DNA from: Pohlia nutans
Lineage: Eukaryota; Streptophyta; Bryopsida; Bryales; Mniaceae
DNA: 64,000 bases
Assembly: GCA_022496805.1 (NCBI GenBank)
Contig: CM040094.1
Span: 18,871,501-18,935,500, forward strand
Direction: 5' to 3'
Shown here: positions 44,792 to 55,921 of the stretch, in pieces
Layout of the letters: the number at the start of each line of letters is the position of its first letter
Numbering within the stretch: position 1 is the stretch's first letter
Program-made: the position numbers and the translations under genes
Notes under the pieces: model-generated
The model's database searches: none
What the model was told of the DNA's origin: nothing
Seen by the model: the letters and a program-made list of their open reading frames with translations, nothing else

Positions 44792-46552
44792 ATGGCGGAT
44801 GGTGTTAATCGACGACGGTCTAGATCCGAATTTGTTCAAGGGGTGGAGGTAAACGAACCAAAGAAAAGTAAACCGAAAGGCAAACCTCAGGACTTTCAGT
44901 GGGATATTTATAATAACCTCGACATTCTTGCGAAACCGGGTTGGGAAGAACAAAGGACTCCGTGGACTGCTTTGATAGCGACCCGCTATGTGAATTGGGT
45001 CCATGTGGACCGTGCATTTTGGCCACAAGATCTCCATGAGCGGAATTGTGTGAGCGCCTCTGCCAAGTGGACCCAGATCAGCAACATTCCAATAAAATGG
45101 AGGATGTTGAGCGTGTTGAGGGCAATTTCGGATGACCCTAAATACGCTAAACACAACATTCCGTTGTGTATTGTCGCGATGGTGTATGCGGAGAGTGTCT
45201 TGAAAGTGCAAGTGGATTGGTCCTCGCTTCCGTCGTATGTGCGCCAAGCATATTTAGTGAGGAGGCCGAAGGAGATTCCCATGGTGCCAATCCCACAATG
45301 GTTTATCGAAAACCATGATTTGCTGTATCCGCCAAAGAATTACAGTGAGCCCAGTACAGTGGATGATATGCAAGTGGACGAAGAATTGTTAGACGAAGTC
45401 ATTGCAAATTTGAGCATCCCAGCCTTTGTAGAGGTACCACGACAAACGCCCCCCGTACAAATCTTTGACAGAGAGGACGAGAACAGGGGTAGTGCAGTAG
45501 AAACAGAGGCAGTTGCAACGGGGGCCCCACCTACGGAAGAGGCGGATGCGGCGATGCCCGATTTTGAAACCATAACAACGGATGTGATTATGGATGACAC
45601 GGTGTTACCGAGTACGCCCGTTTTACCGGGAGGGGAAGGATTTCAAGGCATAAACGTCGCACCGAGTACATTGGATGGGACCCACGTTCACGGCAGGGTT
45701 ATCGGTGACCTCATTAGAAAACATGAGACAGAGGTCGTAGCTCTGCGCGCCAGGGTGACGTTTTTAGAAGGCAAACTTACTGAGCTGGGTTTCAAGGAAG
45801 ATGCTTCAAACGCTGATTCCATGGTATGGAGCGACAATTTTGTTGTCCTCGTTGATCAAAGCATTTTGAGTGTTCCACCACCGGAATGTATGGGGAAGGG
45901 GAAGGAGCCAATAACCTCGTCGCAGTTGTGGAAGTACGAGGAACGTGTCGCGGCAATGAATCGCGAGGACAAACTGCAATATGAACGGGACGCTGCTCTA
46001 GATTGCATCGCGACCACGGAGTCTTTGGCCGGTGAAGTCATGTCAAGGAACCTCGCTTTAGAAAAAGAAAACGAGGAGTTAAAAAATAAATTAGAGCGTG
46101 TTCTCAGTTGCGGTAACTTTGAGAATCATGAAGAGCTTGCAGACTTGAGGTCCCGCATAATGGTGTACGAATTCCAACACGATAACTCGGAGGAGTTGGA
46201 ACGGAAAAATAGAAGTCTTAGAAAGGAGTATGGCGAACTTGCTACGCAATTTGATGACTGGGCAATTGTTGCCATTTTTGAGGCAGCAAGAGTGAGGGCA
46301 TTGGAGACGGAGATGGAGCAAGTTCAAGTGGAATGGGGGAGAGACGGTAGATTGCGGAATCTGATGCTCACATCGTGGGCCAAAGTTGATTCAATGTATG
46401 ACGATCACTGGCCAACGACGGCTCAAGGGATTGATTGGCCGAAATTACCAATCCAACACCGATGGAATCCTCTCAGAGAGTATGACAGCATCACATCAGG
46501 AATGCAGCGCGAGTGGTTTTTGCCTAGCGAATCAGTTCTAGACGATACCTAG
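44792..46552 (+). CDS. Coiled-coil protein, N-terminal part of a RING-finger gene
   Basis: The ATG at 44792 aligns with the ATG of the duplicated fragment at 42936, which is why I prefer it. The open frame gives 586 residues. An N-terminal basic region (RRRSRSEF, KKSKPKGKP) is followed by a conserved globular part (residues about 40-190, with WTALIATRYVNWVHVDRAFWP). Then come an acidic/Pro-rich middle and a long Leu/Glu/Arg-rich coiled coil (about 310-550). The frame meets TAG at 46550-46552, and the very next codons encode a complete RING finger in the same frame. I do not recognise the N-terminal family. If the TAG is a mutation, the original product was an E3-ligase-like coiled-coil/RING protein. 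The truncated product could still dimerise but not act as a RING ligase. Confidence 0.65.
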   Translation: MADGVNRRRSRSEFVQGVEVNEPKKSKPKGKPQDFQWDIYNNLDILAKPGWEEQRTPWTALIATRYVNWVHVDRAFWPQDLHERNCVSASAKWTQISNIPIKWRMLSVLRAISDDPKYAKHNIPLCIVAMVYAESVLKVQVDWSSLPSYVRQAYLVRRPKEIPMVPIPQWFIENHDLLYPPKNYSEPSTVDDMQVDEELLDEVIANLSIPAFVEVPRQTPPVQIFDREDENRGSAVETEAVATGAPPTEEADAAMPDFETITTDVIMDDTVLPSTPVLPGGEGFQGINVAPSTLDGTHVHGRVIGDLIRKHETEVVALRARVTFLEGKLTELGFKEDASNADSMVWSDNFVVLVDQSILSVPPPECMGKGKEPITSSQLWKYEERVAAMNREDKLQYERDAALDCIATTESLAGEVMSRNLALEKENEELKNKLERVLSCGNFENHEELADLRSRIMVYEFQHDNSEELERKNRSLRKEYGELATQFDDWAIVAIFEAARVRALETEMEQVQVEWGRDGRLRNLMLTSWAKVDSMYDDHWPTTAQGIDWPKLPIQHRWNPLREYDSITSGMQREWFLPSESVLDDT

Positions 46553-46936
46553 TGCATTATTTGCAACAACTATTTTAGACCGGAGGGTTTTTGGTCATTA
46601 GGAAGTTGTAGACATTGCTTCCATGTGCAGTGCCTTTTACCACGAATGATTTTCGTCCGACGGTGCCCAGTTTGCCTAAGCCCTTTCCACCGCCGGCTGT
46701 ATGAAACATTCGGATTGCTACCGTTCATGCCAAGTCATTGGACGTACAACGCAACAGATTTTGCGAGATTTGTAACCAACGCAGAAATTGGGAAGACGGT
46801 AGAATGGAGGTGGAAGCACAACATGAGCACGCAGCAAATGTACATCGAGAGGCAGGGTTGGAACTGGCACGAGAGGCCAGAGAACGTATTTCTGGCCGCT
46901 AATTTGATGTACTCGAAGAATGCAACCTGGACGTGA
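46553..46936 (+). pseudogene. In-frame RING-H2-type finger extension after the TAG
   Basis: Directly after the TAG, the same frame reads CIIC, 14 residues, CRHCFHVQC, 11 residues, CPVC. These are all eight zinc ligands of a RING finger in correct order, with two His (H2 type). It continues with YETFGLLPF and an unrecognised basic/aromatic tail to TGA at 46934-46936. The preserved ligands show that the finger was under selection until recently. The last 17 bases overlap the start of the truncated MULE-SWIM copy, so the tail end is chimeric. RING-H2 fingers typically recruit ubiquitin-conjugating enzymes. Whether it is translated by readthrough is unknown. Confidence 0.65.
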
Positions 46937-49305
46937 CCTCCAAAATTGCTTCGTCATGTTCGATCATGTGAAGAGAGTGAAGCCGTGGACCACCATTGCT
47001 TGCCATGTTTATGACTCCACCTACTGCAAGGTGATGACCATCGCTGTCTGCGATATGCAAACGGAAGGCACTGAGGGACAACTTATATTTTGGCGTTGCC
47101 TGAACAAAGTGATGGACAACAATGGCGTACCAAATCCAAACTTCAAAGGTTTCATGTGCGACAGCACACAAGCAAACTTCAATGCAGTTCGCATTGTCTA
47201 TGGCTCGGGCAATCCTGCCGTGCCTATGGTAGACCGTGAAAGGACTTGTCTATTCCACTGGGCGACGAGCATGCACAAGCACACTGAGAAGCTGATTGCC
47301 AAGAATTTCCAAAATCAACACATCAGGCTTTGCAAGCAATATAAAGACGCCCGAACAATGGACGAAGCTGACAGGATGTACCTTGAGTTGAGAGCGTGGT
47401 GGTACTCGTCCGGTGCTGCTTCAGAGGATGCGATTTGCGAGCTTGAAGACTGGCTGGCCTTTTGGCATTCTCACTACCGTCAATGGGGCGGTTTCATGGA
47501 AACGGTAAAATATCAAAAGCACCCTTTCACTTCACGTGGATGTATAGAATATGTTGTAGTCCCTCGAAGTCGATGGTCCTTCCCCCGTAATTGCCTGCAT
47601 GTTGACGGGGTCAAGTATTGACCCATCGGGCCCGACGGTTGCTTAGACACCTACCACTGTAAATAAATTTAGGGGAACAAAGGGCACTTAGAAAAGAGCC
47701 GTCGGCCCCGACGACTGTTTTTCTTAAATTTTTTTTTTTTTTTTTTTTTTTTTGCAAATCAGCAAATCAGAGTTAAAAAAATAAAAAAAAATAAAAAAAA
47801 ATTCCTTCAAACGTGATTATTTATACATCTATCACCCCAACGTAATTATTATTAAAACTTTCCTAAGCCGTGAGATCAAAACTGTTTTGTGCAATAAGAT
47901 AAATTGGGTGATGCAATTTCTGCAGAATCTTACCGCAGATGAACTAGCAGACATCCCAACATGCAACCTTGCAGAGACCGTTCACAACAAGTGGATGCAA
48001 GCCTCCGGGAAGCGAGGCTCGGACCTCTTTGTCGCCACCACCGATGATTGGGCCCGTGCTTTCATGCAGATGACCAACTACAGAACATTTCTATGTGGAG
48101 GTCCGTCTGGAACTGGTCCGTCCAAGCACGATCTAAAACTGAAGAGGGCTATGGCATCCCATGACGACAAGAAGATCGCCGAAGCAATTAACAACATGCC
48201 TGGGGCTGCGGAGGTTTCTACACGAGTTCCACACTTGGAAGGGGAAGAGGTGTTTCGATCGTCCAAGAGAAAGCTCGACATGCCAGTGGGTTGCGAGGGA
48301 GATTCTCATCGCCCTGACAAGGTGAACTTCTCGCATCCACGTGTCCAAACACGATCTGCCTCCGCTAGAATGAACTCGGAGCAATCACCAAGATCTACTT
48401 CTCCGGTTCCATTCACAACTAGGGTGTTGGAGACTGACTGTGACACTTCAAAATGGCATATTGCAAGGATGTCACACAAGTCCAGAAAGCAGTGTCACGC
48501 AGTGCAAGCGGGGAATGGCAACAAGTGCAAGATGTTGATTGTGAAGGGCGGAAAGGCTACAGCTGCCCCAACCTACCGAGGGACTAGGACGGAGTACAAA
48601 GGGACTAAACCTCAGACGGCTGATTTCTGGTTTTGTCCTGACCAAATCGCACGATGTGTCATGGGTCCGAAGCGCTTCTTTGTCATAGATCGCCCGGAAC
48701 TCCCAGACGTTTGGCCCGTCCTCTCTGGTACAAACCTCACGCGTTCGGAGATCCTAGAGCTCCAGGAGGCCGGGTTTCGTCTGCAGTCCACTACAGCCCT
48801 TTCGCCTCGACGCCTCTTTACGACGTCGAAAGTGTTTGAGCCGGTGCTCTGGACTCACCCACGGCCATTGCATGCTGACAGAGTCCCGTCATCTCGAAAC
48901 GGCAAAAACGTGCGTCGGAACACCAAGGCTCCCACGGAAACTCACCGCAATCAATGGGAGAGTGCACGAAACGTCAAGGCGAATATTCTCCGCGTGAACC
49001 TACTTCCCTATCCCGGGCTTGGTGCCATCATCGTGCTCCAGTCCGGGGTGGAGCCCGATGATAATTTGTACAATATCACATTGTGCAATTTTCCGTCATG
49101 TACGTGCCCTCATTACGCCAGCATGAACTCTGCAGCTGTTGGGAGGCGTGGCCAGTACGTCAACTGCAAACACATTTACTATATCTTTCGTTTCTTTTGC
49201 AAGTTGGACTATACAGTTGACACGTACATCCATGCCCCTACTCTCAGTTTGGACGAGGTTAAAAATATTCTGCTGGCAGCTGGGATCATCAAGACCGAGG
49301 AATGA
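46920..49305 (+). CDS. MULE-type transposase with SWIM zinc finger, copy 2 (5'-truncated)
   Basis: The exons are 46920-47504 and 47926-49305 (654 residues), GT-AG, with the intron at the same codon as in copy 1. Homology to copy 1 begins abruptly at ATGCAACC, so the N-terminal zinc-finger half is missing. Retained are FDHVKRVKPWTT, the first acidic motif VYDSTY, the second FMCDSTQ, CLFHW, and QWGGFM before the intron. The second exon has PSCTCPH (about 49093) and NCKHIYYIF (about 49160), a complete SWIM finger (CxC...CxH). Both exons are open to TGA at 49305. Without the N-terminal DNA-binding finger it is unlikely to be an autonomous transposase, but the open frame could be domesticated or transcribed from the upstream RING-gene promoter. 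The intron contains a poly-T run (about 47728-47753) and A-rich repeats. Confidence 0.75.
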
Positions 49306-49594
49306 AGAATGAGGACCAGTCTATGTTTAGACGTGGAGACTAGAACTAGCTGCAATATCTTTCTACTTAGAATAGCTGATGCCCTATATTGAATTGGTTG
49401 AAGTACTTGCATGATAACTTTGTCCACTATAACTATGTATTAGAAAAAAAACAAAAAACAAAATACTACATATAGATCCACATGTTATCTTTCCGTTCTT
49501 TGTCTCTTTTAAAAAAGCTCACGTGATGGAGTTCAGTTTCACCCATGTACCCTATAATTTTCCACCTCTTTACCCTAAAACTTTAACACTGAAC

Positions 49595-49805
49595 TACTCT
49601 AAGAAGTAACCCACGGTTATAGGGGCAGCGGTCATAGGGTACCAAAATTTACTATTATTAGTAAAAATCCTAAAAATAGAATTGTATTTTCTAAAATTAG
49701 TGTCATTTTTAAAATTCAGATGGATCTTATGCTCTAGGCTCTCCAAATCCCCGCTCTCCGGACTTGGGCTCTCCTCTCTAGGTTCGCACGGTAGCGTCAT
49801 TGCGT
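49595..49805. repeat. Dispersed CACGGTCATAGG family, member 3
   Basis: The segment contains cccacggttatagg and again cggtcataggg. An AT-rich core with aaaatcctaaaaatagaattg follows, then ggctctcc, gctctccgg and ctctcctctctaggttcgcacggtagcg. It lies shortly after MULE-SWIM copy 2, as member 1 lies shortly after copy 1. Confidence 0.6.
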
Positions 49806-49899
49806 CGTCGTGATGGTCATGACTCTCGTCACAGTCCTGACCGCTACCGGCCACCCTCTCCCTTGCACCGGCCACCCTGACCATGGCACTGGCCACCCT

Positions 49900-52145
49900 C
49901 TCCCAAGACTAGCTTCAGGACCCCAGCCAGTGTCGGCCGACCTTACAAGAATTTTAAGGGCTCGTAGTATACCATTGGAAAGGTAAATTTGAGACCTTTC
50001 CAACGGTATATTACACGCTACGAAATTCCCAAAATTGCAGTTGGTACATTTCGATGAAACTCCAGCAGCGTTAAAATTGAAAATTCTCAAACTTGTCATG
50101 GCAGCTTCAAGACCCCAGCCGGTGCCGGCCGACCCTACAACAGTTTTAAGGGCTCATAATATACCATTGGAAAGGTAATTTCAAGACCTTTCTAACGGTA
50201 TATTACACGCTACGAGATTCTCAAAATTGGAGTTGGCACACCTCGATGAAACTCCAACAGCGTCAAAATTGAAAATTCTCAAACTTGTCATGGCAGCTTC
50301 AGGACCCCAGCCGGTGCCGGCCGACCTTACATCATTTTTAAGGGCTCATAATAAACCATTGGGAAGTTAATTTTGAGACCTTTCCAACGGTATATTACAC
50401 GCTCCGAGATTCAAAAAATTGCAGTTGTTACACCTGGATGAAACTTCAGCAGCGTCAAACTTGAAAATTCTCAAATTTGTCAAGGCAGCTTCAGGACCCA
50501 AGCCGGTTCCGGTTGACCCTATATTAATTTTAAGGGCTCATAATATACCGTTGGAAAGGTAATTTTGAGACTGTTCCAACGGTACATTACACGCTCCGAG
50601 ATTCTAAAAATCGGAGTTGCTACACCACAATGAAACTCTTACAGTGTCAAATCTGAAAATTCTCAAACTTGTCAAGGTACCTTTCAGACCCCAGCCAGTG
50701 CCGACCGACTCCGTGCAACAATTTTAAGGGCTCGTAAAGACCCCAGCCGGTGCCGGCTGACCTCCTTACAACAATTTCAAGGGCTCATTAAGACCCCAGC
50801 CGATGCCGGCCGACTCCCTTACAGTAATTTTCAGGACTCATAAAGACCCCAGCCGGTGCCAACGGACCCCCTTACAATAATTTTCAGGACTCATAAAGAC
50901 CCAGCCGGTGCCGGCCGACCCCCTACAACAATTTCAAGGGCTCATAAGGACCCCAGCCGGTGCCGGCCGACTCCCTTACAGTAATTTTCAGGACTCATAA
51001 AGACCCCAGCCGGTGCTGACCGACCCCTTACAATAAATTTCAGGACTCATAAAGACCCCAGCCGGTGCCGGCCGACCCCGTACAACAATTTCAAGGGCTT
51101 ATAAGGACCCCATCCGGTGTCGGCCGACTCCCTTACAATAATTTTCAGGACTCATAAAGACCCCAGCCGGTGCCGGCCGACCCCTTACAATAATTTTAAG
51201 GGCCCATAAAGACCCCAGCCGGTGCTGGCCGACCCCCTTTATAACAATTTTAAGGCTCATAACGACCCAGTCGATGTTGACCGCACCCTACAACAAATTT
51301 AAGGGCTCATAAGGACCCCAGCCGGTGCCGGCCGACCCCCTACAACAATTTTAAGGGCTCATAAGGACCCCACGTCCCTATCCGGAGCCGGCCGACCCCC
51401 TACAATACTTTTAAGGGCTCATAATATACCATTGGAAAGGTAATTTCAAGACCTTTCCAACGGTATATTTCACGCTCCAAGATTCCCAAAATTGCAGTTG
51501 TTATACCTCGATGAAACTCCAGCAGCGTCAAACTTGAAAATTCTCAAACTTGTCATGGCAGCTTCAGGACCCCAGCCGGTGCCGGCCGACCCTTCAACAA
51601 TTTTAAGGGCTCATAATATATCATTGGAAAGGTAATTTCAAGACCTTTCCAACGGTATATTACACGCTCCGAGATTCCAAAAATTGCAGTTGTTATACCT
51701 CGATGAAACTCCAGCAGCGTCAAACTTAAAAATTCTCAAACTTGTCATGGCAGCTTCAGGACCCCAGCCGGTGCCGGCCGACCCTTCAACAATTTTAAGG
51801 GCTCATAATATAGCATTGGAAAGGTAATTTTGAGACCTTTCCAACGGTATATTACACGCTCCAAGATTCCCAAAATTGCAGTTGTTACACCTCGATGAAA
51901 CTCCAGTAGCGTCAAACTTGAAAATTCTCAAACTTGTCAAGGCAGCTTCAGGACCCCAGCCGGTGCCGGCCGACCCTACATCAATTTTGAGGGCTCATAA
52001 TATACCATTGGAATGGCAATTTTGCGACCTTTCCAACGGTATATTACGGGCTTCGAGATTCCCAAAATTGTAGTTGGTACACCTCGATGAAACTCCAGCA
52101 GCGTCAAAGTTGAAAGTTCTCAAACTTATCATGGCACCTTTGGAA
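49900..52145. repeat. 192-bp tandem repeat with internal hairpin, plus 53-bp derivative block
   Basis: Units of about 192 bp (starts near 49910, 50105, 50300, 50490, then about 51385, 51570, 51755, 51945) carry gaccccagccggtgccgg, aattttaagggctcataa, an inverted-repeat hairpin, and cctcgatgaaactccagcagcg. Between about 50690 and 51400 the array changes to about 13 units of roughly 53 bp that contain only the gaccccagccgg...ggactcataa part. No coding content is visible. Confidence 0.85.
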
Positions 52146-53265
52146 CCCCAGCCGGCGCGGGCCACCTTTTCCATGGCACCGGTGGTCACCCTCTCCAAGA
52201 ATTCGGTGGTCGGGGCCGGCCATGGTGCTAAGTGCCAAGGCTTTCAGTAGGACCAAGGCGAACACGATGACGAGGGTGATCACCATGGTGTAAAGGGCCA
52301 CAGGCACGTTGACGCGAGTGATCACCATAGTGAAAAGGGCCATGGGCACGGTGAACCCCATGGCAAGAAGTGGATGGTCGGCATTGGCCATGGTGACAAG
52401 TGCTACGACCACGACGACAGCTACAACCATCACGACCTCGACGGTGATTACCATATGAGGACCAGGAGGACCACGATGACGTGGGAGATCACTACGACCA
52501 GGGCCAGGGCCATCATGAGGGCCAGGGCGAGCACGATGACGAGGGTATTCACCCTAGAGGGAAGGGCCACAGGCACGATGACGAGGGTGAATACCATGCC
52601 AGGAAGGGGGTGGCCGGCACCGGCAATGGCGACAAGTGCTAGGGCGACGACGACAGCCACGGCCATCACGATGTTGAGGGTGATCACTACATGAGTGCCA
52701 AGAACACCACAACGACGAGGGAGATTATCCTGACCAGGGCCAGGACCATCGCGAGCGCTAGGGCGAATATGAAAACGAGGATGATCACGAAGATGAGGGC
52801 TACGGCCACGATGACGAGGGTGAACACTAGAGCCATGGAGAGGGTGACCGGCACCGGTCATGGTACCAAGGGCCAGGGCCATGGTTAGGGCCACGGCACT
52901 CACGACAACGACGGTGATCACCACGTCGAGGGCCTGAGCTATGACAAGGGCCTGGGCAAACACGAGGTCGAGGGTGATCTCTACAACAAGGGGCACGTCT
53001 ACGATGACGAGGGTGAACACTTGAGTCAAAGAAAGGGTGGCCGACACCAGCCATGGTGCGAAAGGCTAGGGCTATCACGACGATGAGGGTGATCACCACG
53101 ACCAGTGCTAAAACCATCACGAGGACCAAGGCGAACATGAAGACAAGGGTGAACACCAGGGCCATGGAGAGGGTGGCCGGTATCAGTCATGGTGCCAAGG
53201 GCTAGGGCGATGATAAGGAACATAGCGAATACGATGACAAGGGTGATGATTGCATCCTGGGCTCA
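52146..53265. repeat. GC-rich degenerate low-complexity repeat (acgatgacgagggtgatcacc)
   Basis: The stretch is made of variations on acgatgacgagggtgatcacc, aagggccacaggcacg and ggtggccggcaccggcca at irregular spacing near 100 to 120 bases. Similar ccggccaccctctcc segments occur inverted at about 49855-49905, just before the 192-bp array. The long open frames on both strands are Val/Leu/Ala- or Thr/Arg-rich translations of the repeat, so I do not call a gene. Confidence 0.6.
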
Positions 53266-55010
53266 CATACTCAGCCAAACCCAAGACCTTGGCTTCACTT
53301 TCTAGAGATGTAGGGAGAATAGGCCAAGCAGGTGCGCGAGCAAAGTAGAGGACAGTGGCATTCTTTTCCTTAGAGCATTGGCAGACATCGAGGGATCTCA
53401 AGGATAATGCATGGGTAGAAAGGGTGAGTCTAGGGGCATTTTATGAGTATACTTGGCGAGTGCCACGCTCAGAGCTGCTGTCAAACTTGGTGGAGTGGTT
53501 TCAATACACCAAGGGCGAGAAAGATAGAGTATCCTATGCCAATTTGGTCCACAATGCAAGGTATACCGGTAAAAATTACAGCATAGACCATCCTACAGGC
53601 TTTGGGTATAAAGGGGACCTGGACACCTATTGTTTCTAAAGCCAGCAAAGACTTGGACCACAAGTATATGACATTGTCTGGCTTGAGCAAGGCAAACCAC
53701 ATCACTGACAAGACCAAGATCAAGGGCTTTATGGAAGAGTAATAGGACAGAGTGAGGGCGTTGGTGGAGATCATGTGTGTGAAGAAGAAGTCCCTCCTTG
53801 CAAGCACTGAGCTGCTGGAGAACATGTATCAGGCGGTGAGGAAGGGGGGCCACAATTGGGCACCTCTTATTTTGTTTAGCCTCAGGAGGATGCTCATCCG
53901 GGTGCATACCAACCAGACCAGGGTAATCAAGGGGGTAGAGCTGATAGATGCCTTGTTGAGGAACAGGTTTCCAGATGAGGAGGAATATGTAGATCCGAAC
54001 CCAGAGCAGGCAAAGTAAGGTGAGGAGCAAGATGGCAGTGAGGGACCATCAAATGTGACACTAGTACGACTAGCAAGAGAATTGGTCATGGGCAGGTAAA
54101 AACGGGGACAAGACCATATCAGCCTCCTAGTGAGCCGCAGGATCCAGCAGTGACCAGTACTGGAGGTGCCCACCATTTGGAAGCTCCAGTCTTAGTGGAT
54201 CGTCAACATGAGCGGATCCTAGTGGATCATCTGCAAGAGCAGCACTTGATGGAGCAATAGGAGGAGCAGGTTGTGGAGGCGCAGAAGAAGTCGGTTATGG
54301 AATTACCCTCGTACCATGTAGGGGCAAGGACTCCACGGGAGTCGGAAGGGGCAAGTCAAGTGGCTCTAGGGGACCATGGTAGAGTCATCAAGGGGCTAGA
54401 TCTGTTGGTTTAGCAGCTACAGGTCGTACTGGGGGACGCTTCGCGGGTGAAGGAGCTATAAGAGCATGAGGACAGATCTGGACCGAGCTATGGGGAGTTG
54501 GTCAGCACCAAGTTGGGTCTGGAGGAGAAGATCAGGGAGTTGACTCCTCAACTCTAGCACGGCCGGCAAGAATATGCCACGCTGGAGGGGTCTTGGGCTG
54601 AGATGAAGCAACAGCTGGCAACACTGAAAGAAGAGCCGCAGCAAGAGTGGAAGGAATGGACTGAGAAGGAGGTACAGGCCGAGGAACTTCGGACACGGCA
54701 GATGGAGTTGGAGGCCAGGATGAGCGCCAAATTCAAAGATTTTGACAAGCTAGCTGTGGAGAACCAGCAGCTTGACAACTTCAAGAGCGGGTGGAGTTAG
54801 CTGAGGCCCGTTCCACTTCGACATCTCAGGGACTAACTAGGCACCTTCAGACCACCTCCAAAAACCAAGTCGCGGAGGAAAATTGGGCCTATGCTGAAGG
54901 CCAGGCAAGTTACTCCAAGTACCTAATACGATTTGCTGAAGCCTATCCGTCTTTTGTCTATTGGTCGGATGATGAGCATGGAGGGAGGAGGACGAGGTGA
55001 TGCCAGACGT
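53266..55010 (+). pseudogene. Decayed ORF: globular N-terminus plus coiled-coil C-terminus, probably retroelement-derived
   Basis: Several plus-strand fragments in different frames succeed one another: about 53355-53639 (with AFYEYTWRVPR and NLVEWFQYT), 53752-54018 (with GHNWAPLILFSLRRML), and 54456-54800 (Glu/Gln/Leu/Lys heptad-like, KQQLATLKEEP). Stops and frameshifts separate them. The order, a roughly 200-residue globular part, a low-complexity middle and a long coiled coil, is the same as in the open frame at 62065-63987. I read this as an older copy of a similar gene, probably an additional ORF or gag-like gene of a plant LTR element. Family assignment is uncertain. Confidence 0.45.
54115..54430 (+). 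repeat. Direct repeat, left copy (about 320 bp)
   Basis: Shared blocks with 55240-55560 are gagccgcaggat, tactggaggtgcccaccatttgg, tgaacggatcc-like gagcggatcc, and ctagatctgttggt. The offset is about 1.13 kb. The copies have many substitutions, so the duplication is old. It falls in the low-complexity middle of the decayed ORF. Confidence 0.7.
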
Positions 55011-55239
55011 TCGACTGTCTCTGGAAGGAATTGGAGTTTCTTGCACGGCTTCTCGACCTACTTCATGTATTGGGTGTGATACGGAGGGGGGAGGTCCAGT
55101 GGAAGGATGACCAATCAGGGGGCAAGTTGGTAGGTATGGCCAGAGGGTTAATCTCGGGGCTACTCTAGCGTTTTTGAGCGCACCAGTAGGACGCATTACT
55201 GCTGAACGTGAAGCATATGGTTCAGCCTACCCAGAGGTA

Positions 55240-55560
55240 TGTAAGAACGGCGGCAAGACAATCTCGCCCTCCCATTGAGCCGCAAGATTAGGCAATGTTC
55301 AGCCCTGGAGGTGTCCACCATTTGGAAAATGCAGTCTTGGCGGATCAACAACATGAACGGATCCCAGTGGATAATTAGCAGGAGCAGGGCCCGATAGAGC
55401 AACAGGACGGGCAGATTGAGGAGGCGCTGGAGGAGCCGCTTATAGAAATATCCGTAGATCAGATATAGAGGCAACGACAAGACGGGAGTCAAGAGGGCCA
55501 GAACAAGTGGCTCGAGAGGACCAGAGCAGAGTTACCATTTTGAATCTAAATCAGTTGGTC
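55240..55560 (+). repeat. Direct repeat, right copy (about 320 bp)
   Basis: The counterpart of 54115-54430 contains gagccgcaagat, ccctggaggtgtccaccatttgg, catgaacggatccc and ctaaatcagttggtccagcag. The duplication implies that a second, more truncated copy of the decayed ORF sits here. Bases 55561-55769 show no recognisable feature. Confidence 0.65.
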
Positions 55561-55769
55561 CAGCAGTTATATGTGTGTTGGCATATGTCGATGTGAGTGC
55601 TATCGAATCTGATATAGATTCACTTTGATTGTACGGTTTGAGTATTTATTTATTTCCACATCATTTTTTGATTCTATAACGAGTTTAAATGCATTTCTGT
55701 TAGATTCAGGAACGAGCTACAGCTGTTTGAAGCTAATAAATTCCATTAATAACTCTAAACATACACACT

Positions 55770-55921
55770 AAATTCCACGGCTATAGGTACTTTTTATAAA
55801 ACAATATTTCATAAATACTCACTAATTACAACCCAAATCCGCGGTAATAGGATGTCCTTTAAAATCCAACAGCCCGAAATTTTTCCAAGAATTTCTGCTC
55901 ACTGCTCACGTTATAGCATTT
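55770..55921. repeat. Dispersed CACGGTCATAGG family, member 4
   Basis: The block ttccacggctatagg is followed by an AT-rich core with ccgcggtaatagg, and then ctgctcactgctcacgttatagcatttcc. The copia-related reading frame begins immediately after it at 55922, so the copia 5' truncation point lies at this repeat. Confidence 0.55.

Noticed and set aside
52448..53047. 199-codon Val/Leu/Ala-rich minus-strand frame as a membrane protein
   Set aside because: The hydrophobic character comes from repeated gtgatcaccntcgtc words. The opposite strand is equally open and no family resemblance is seen.
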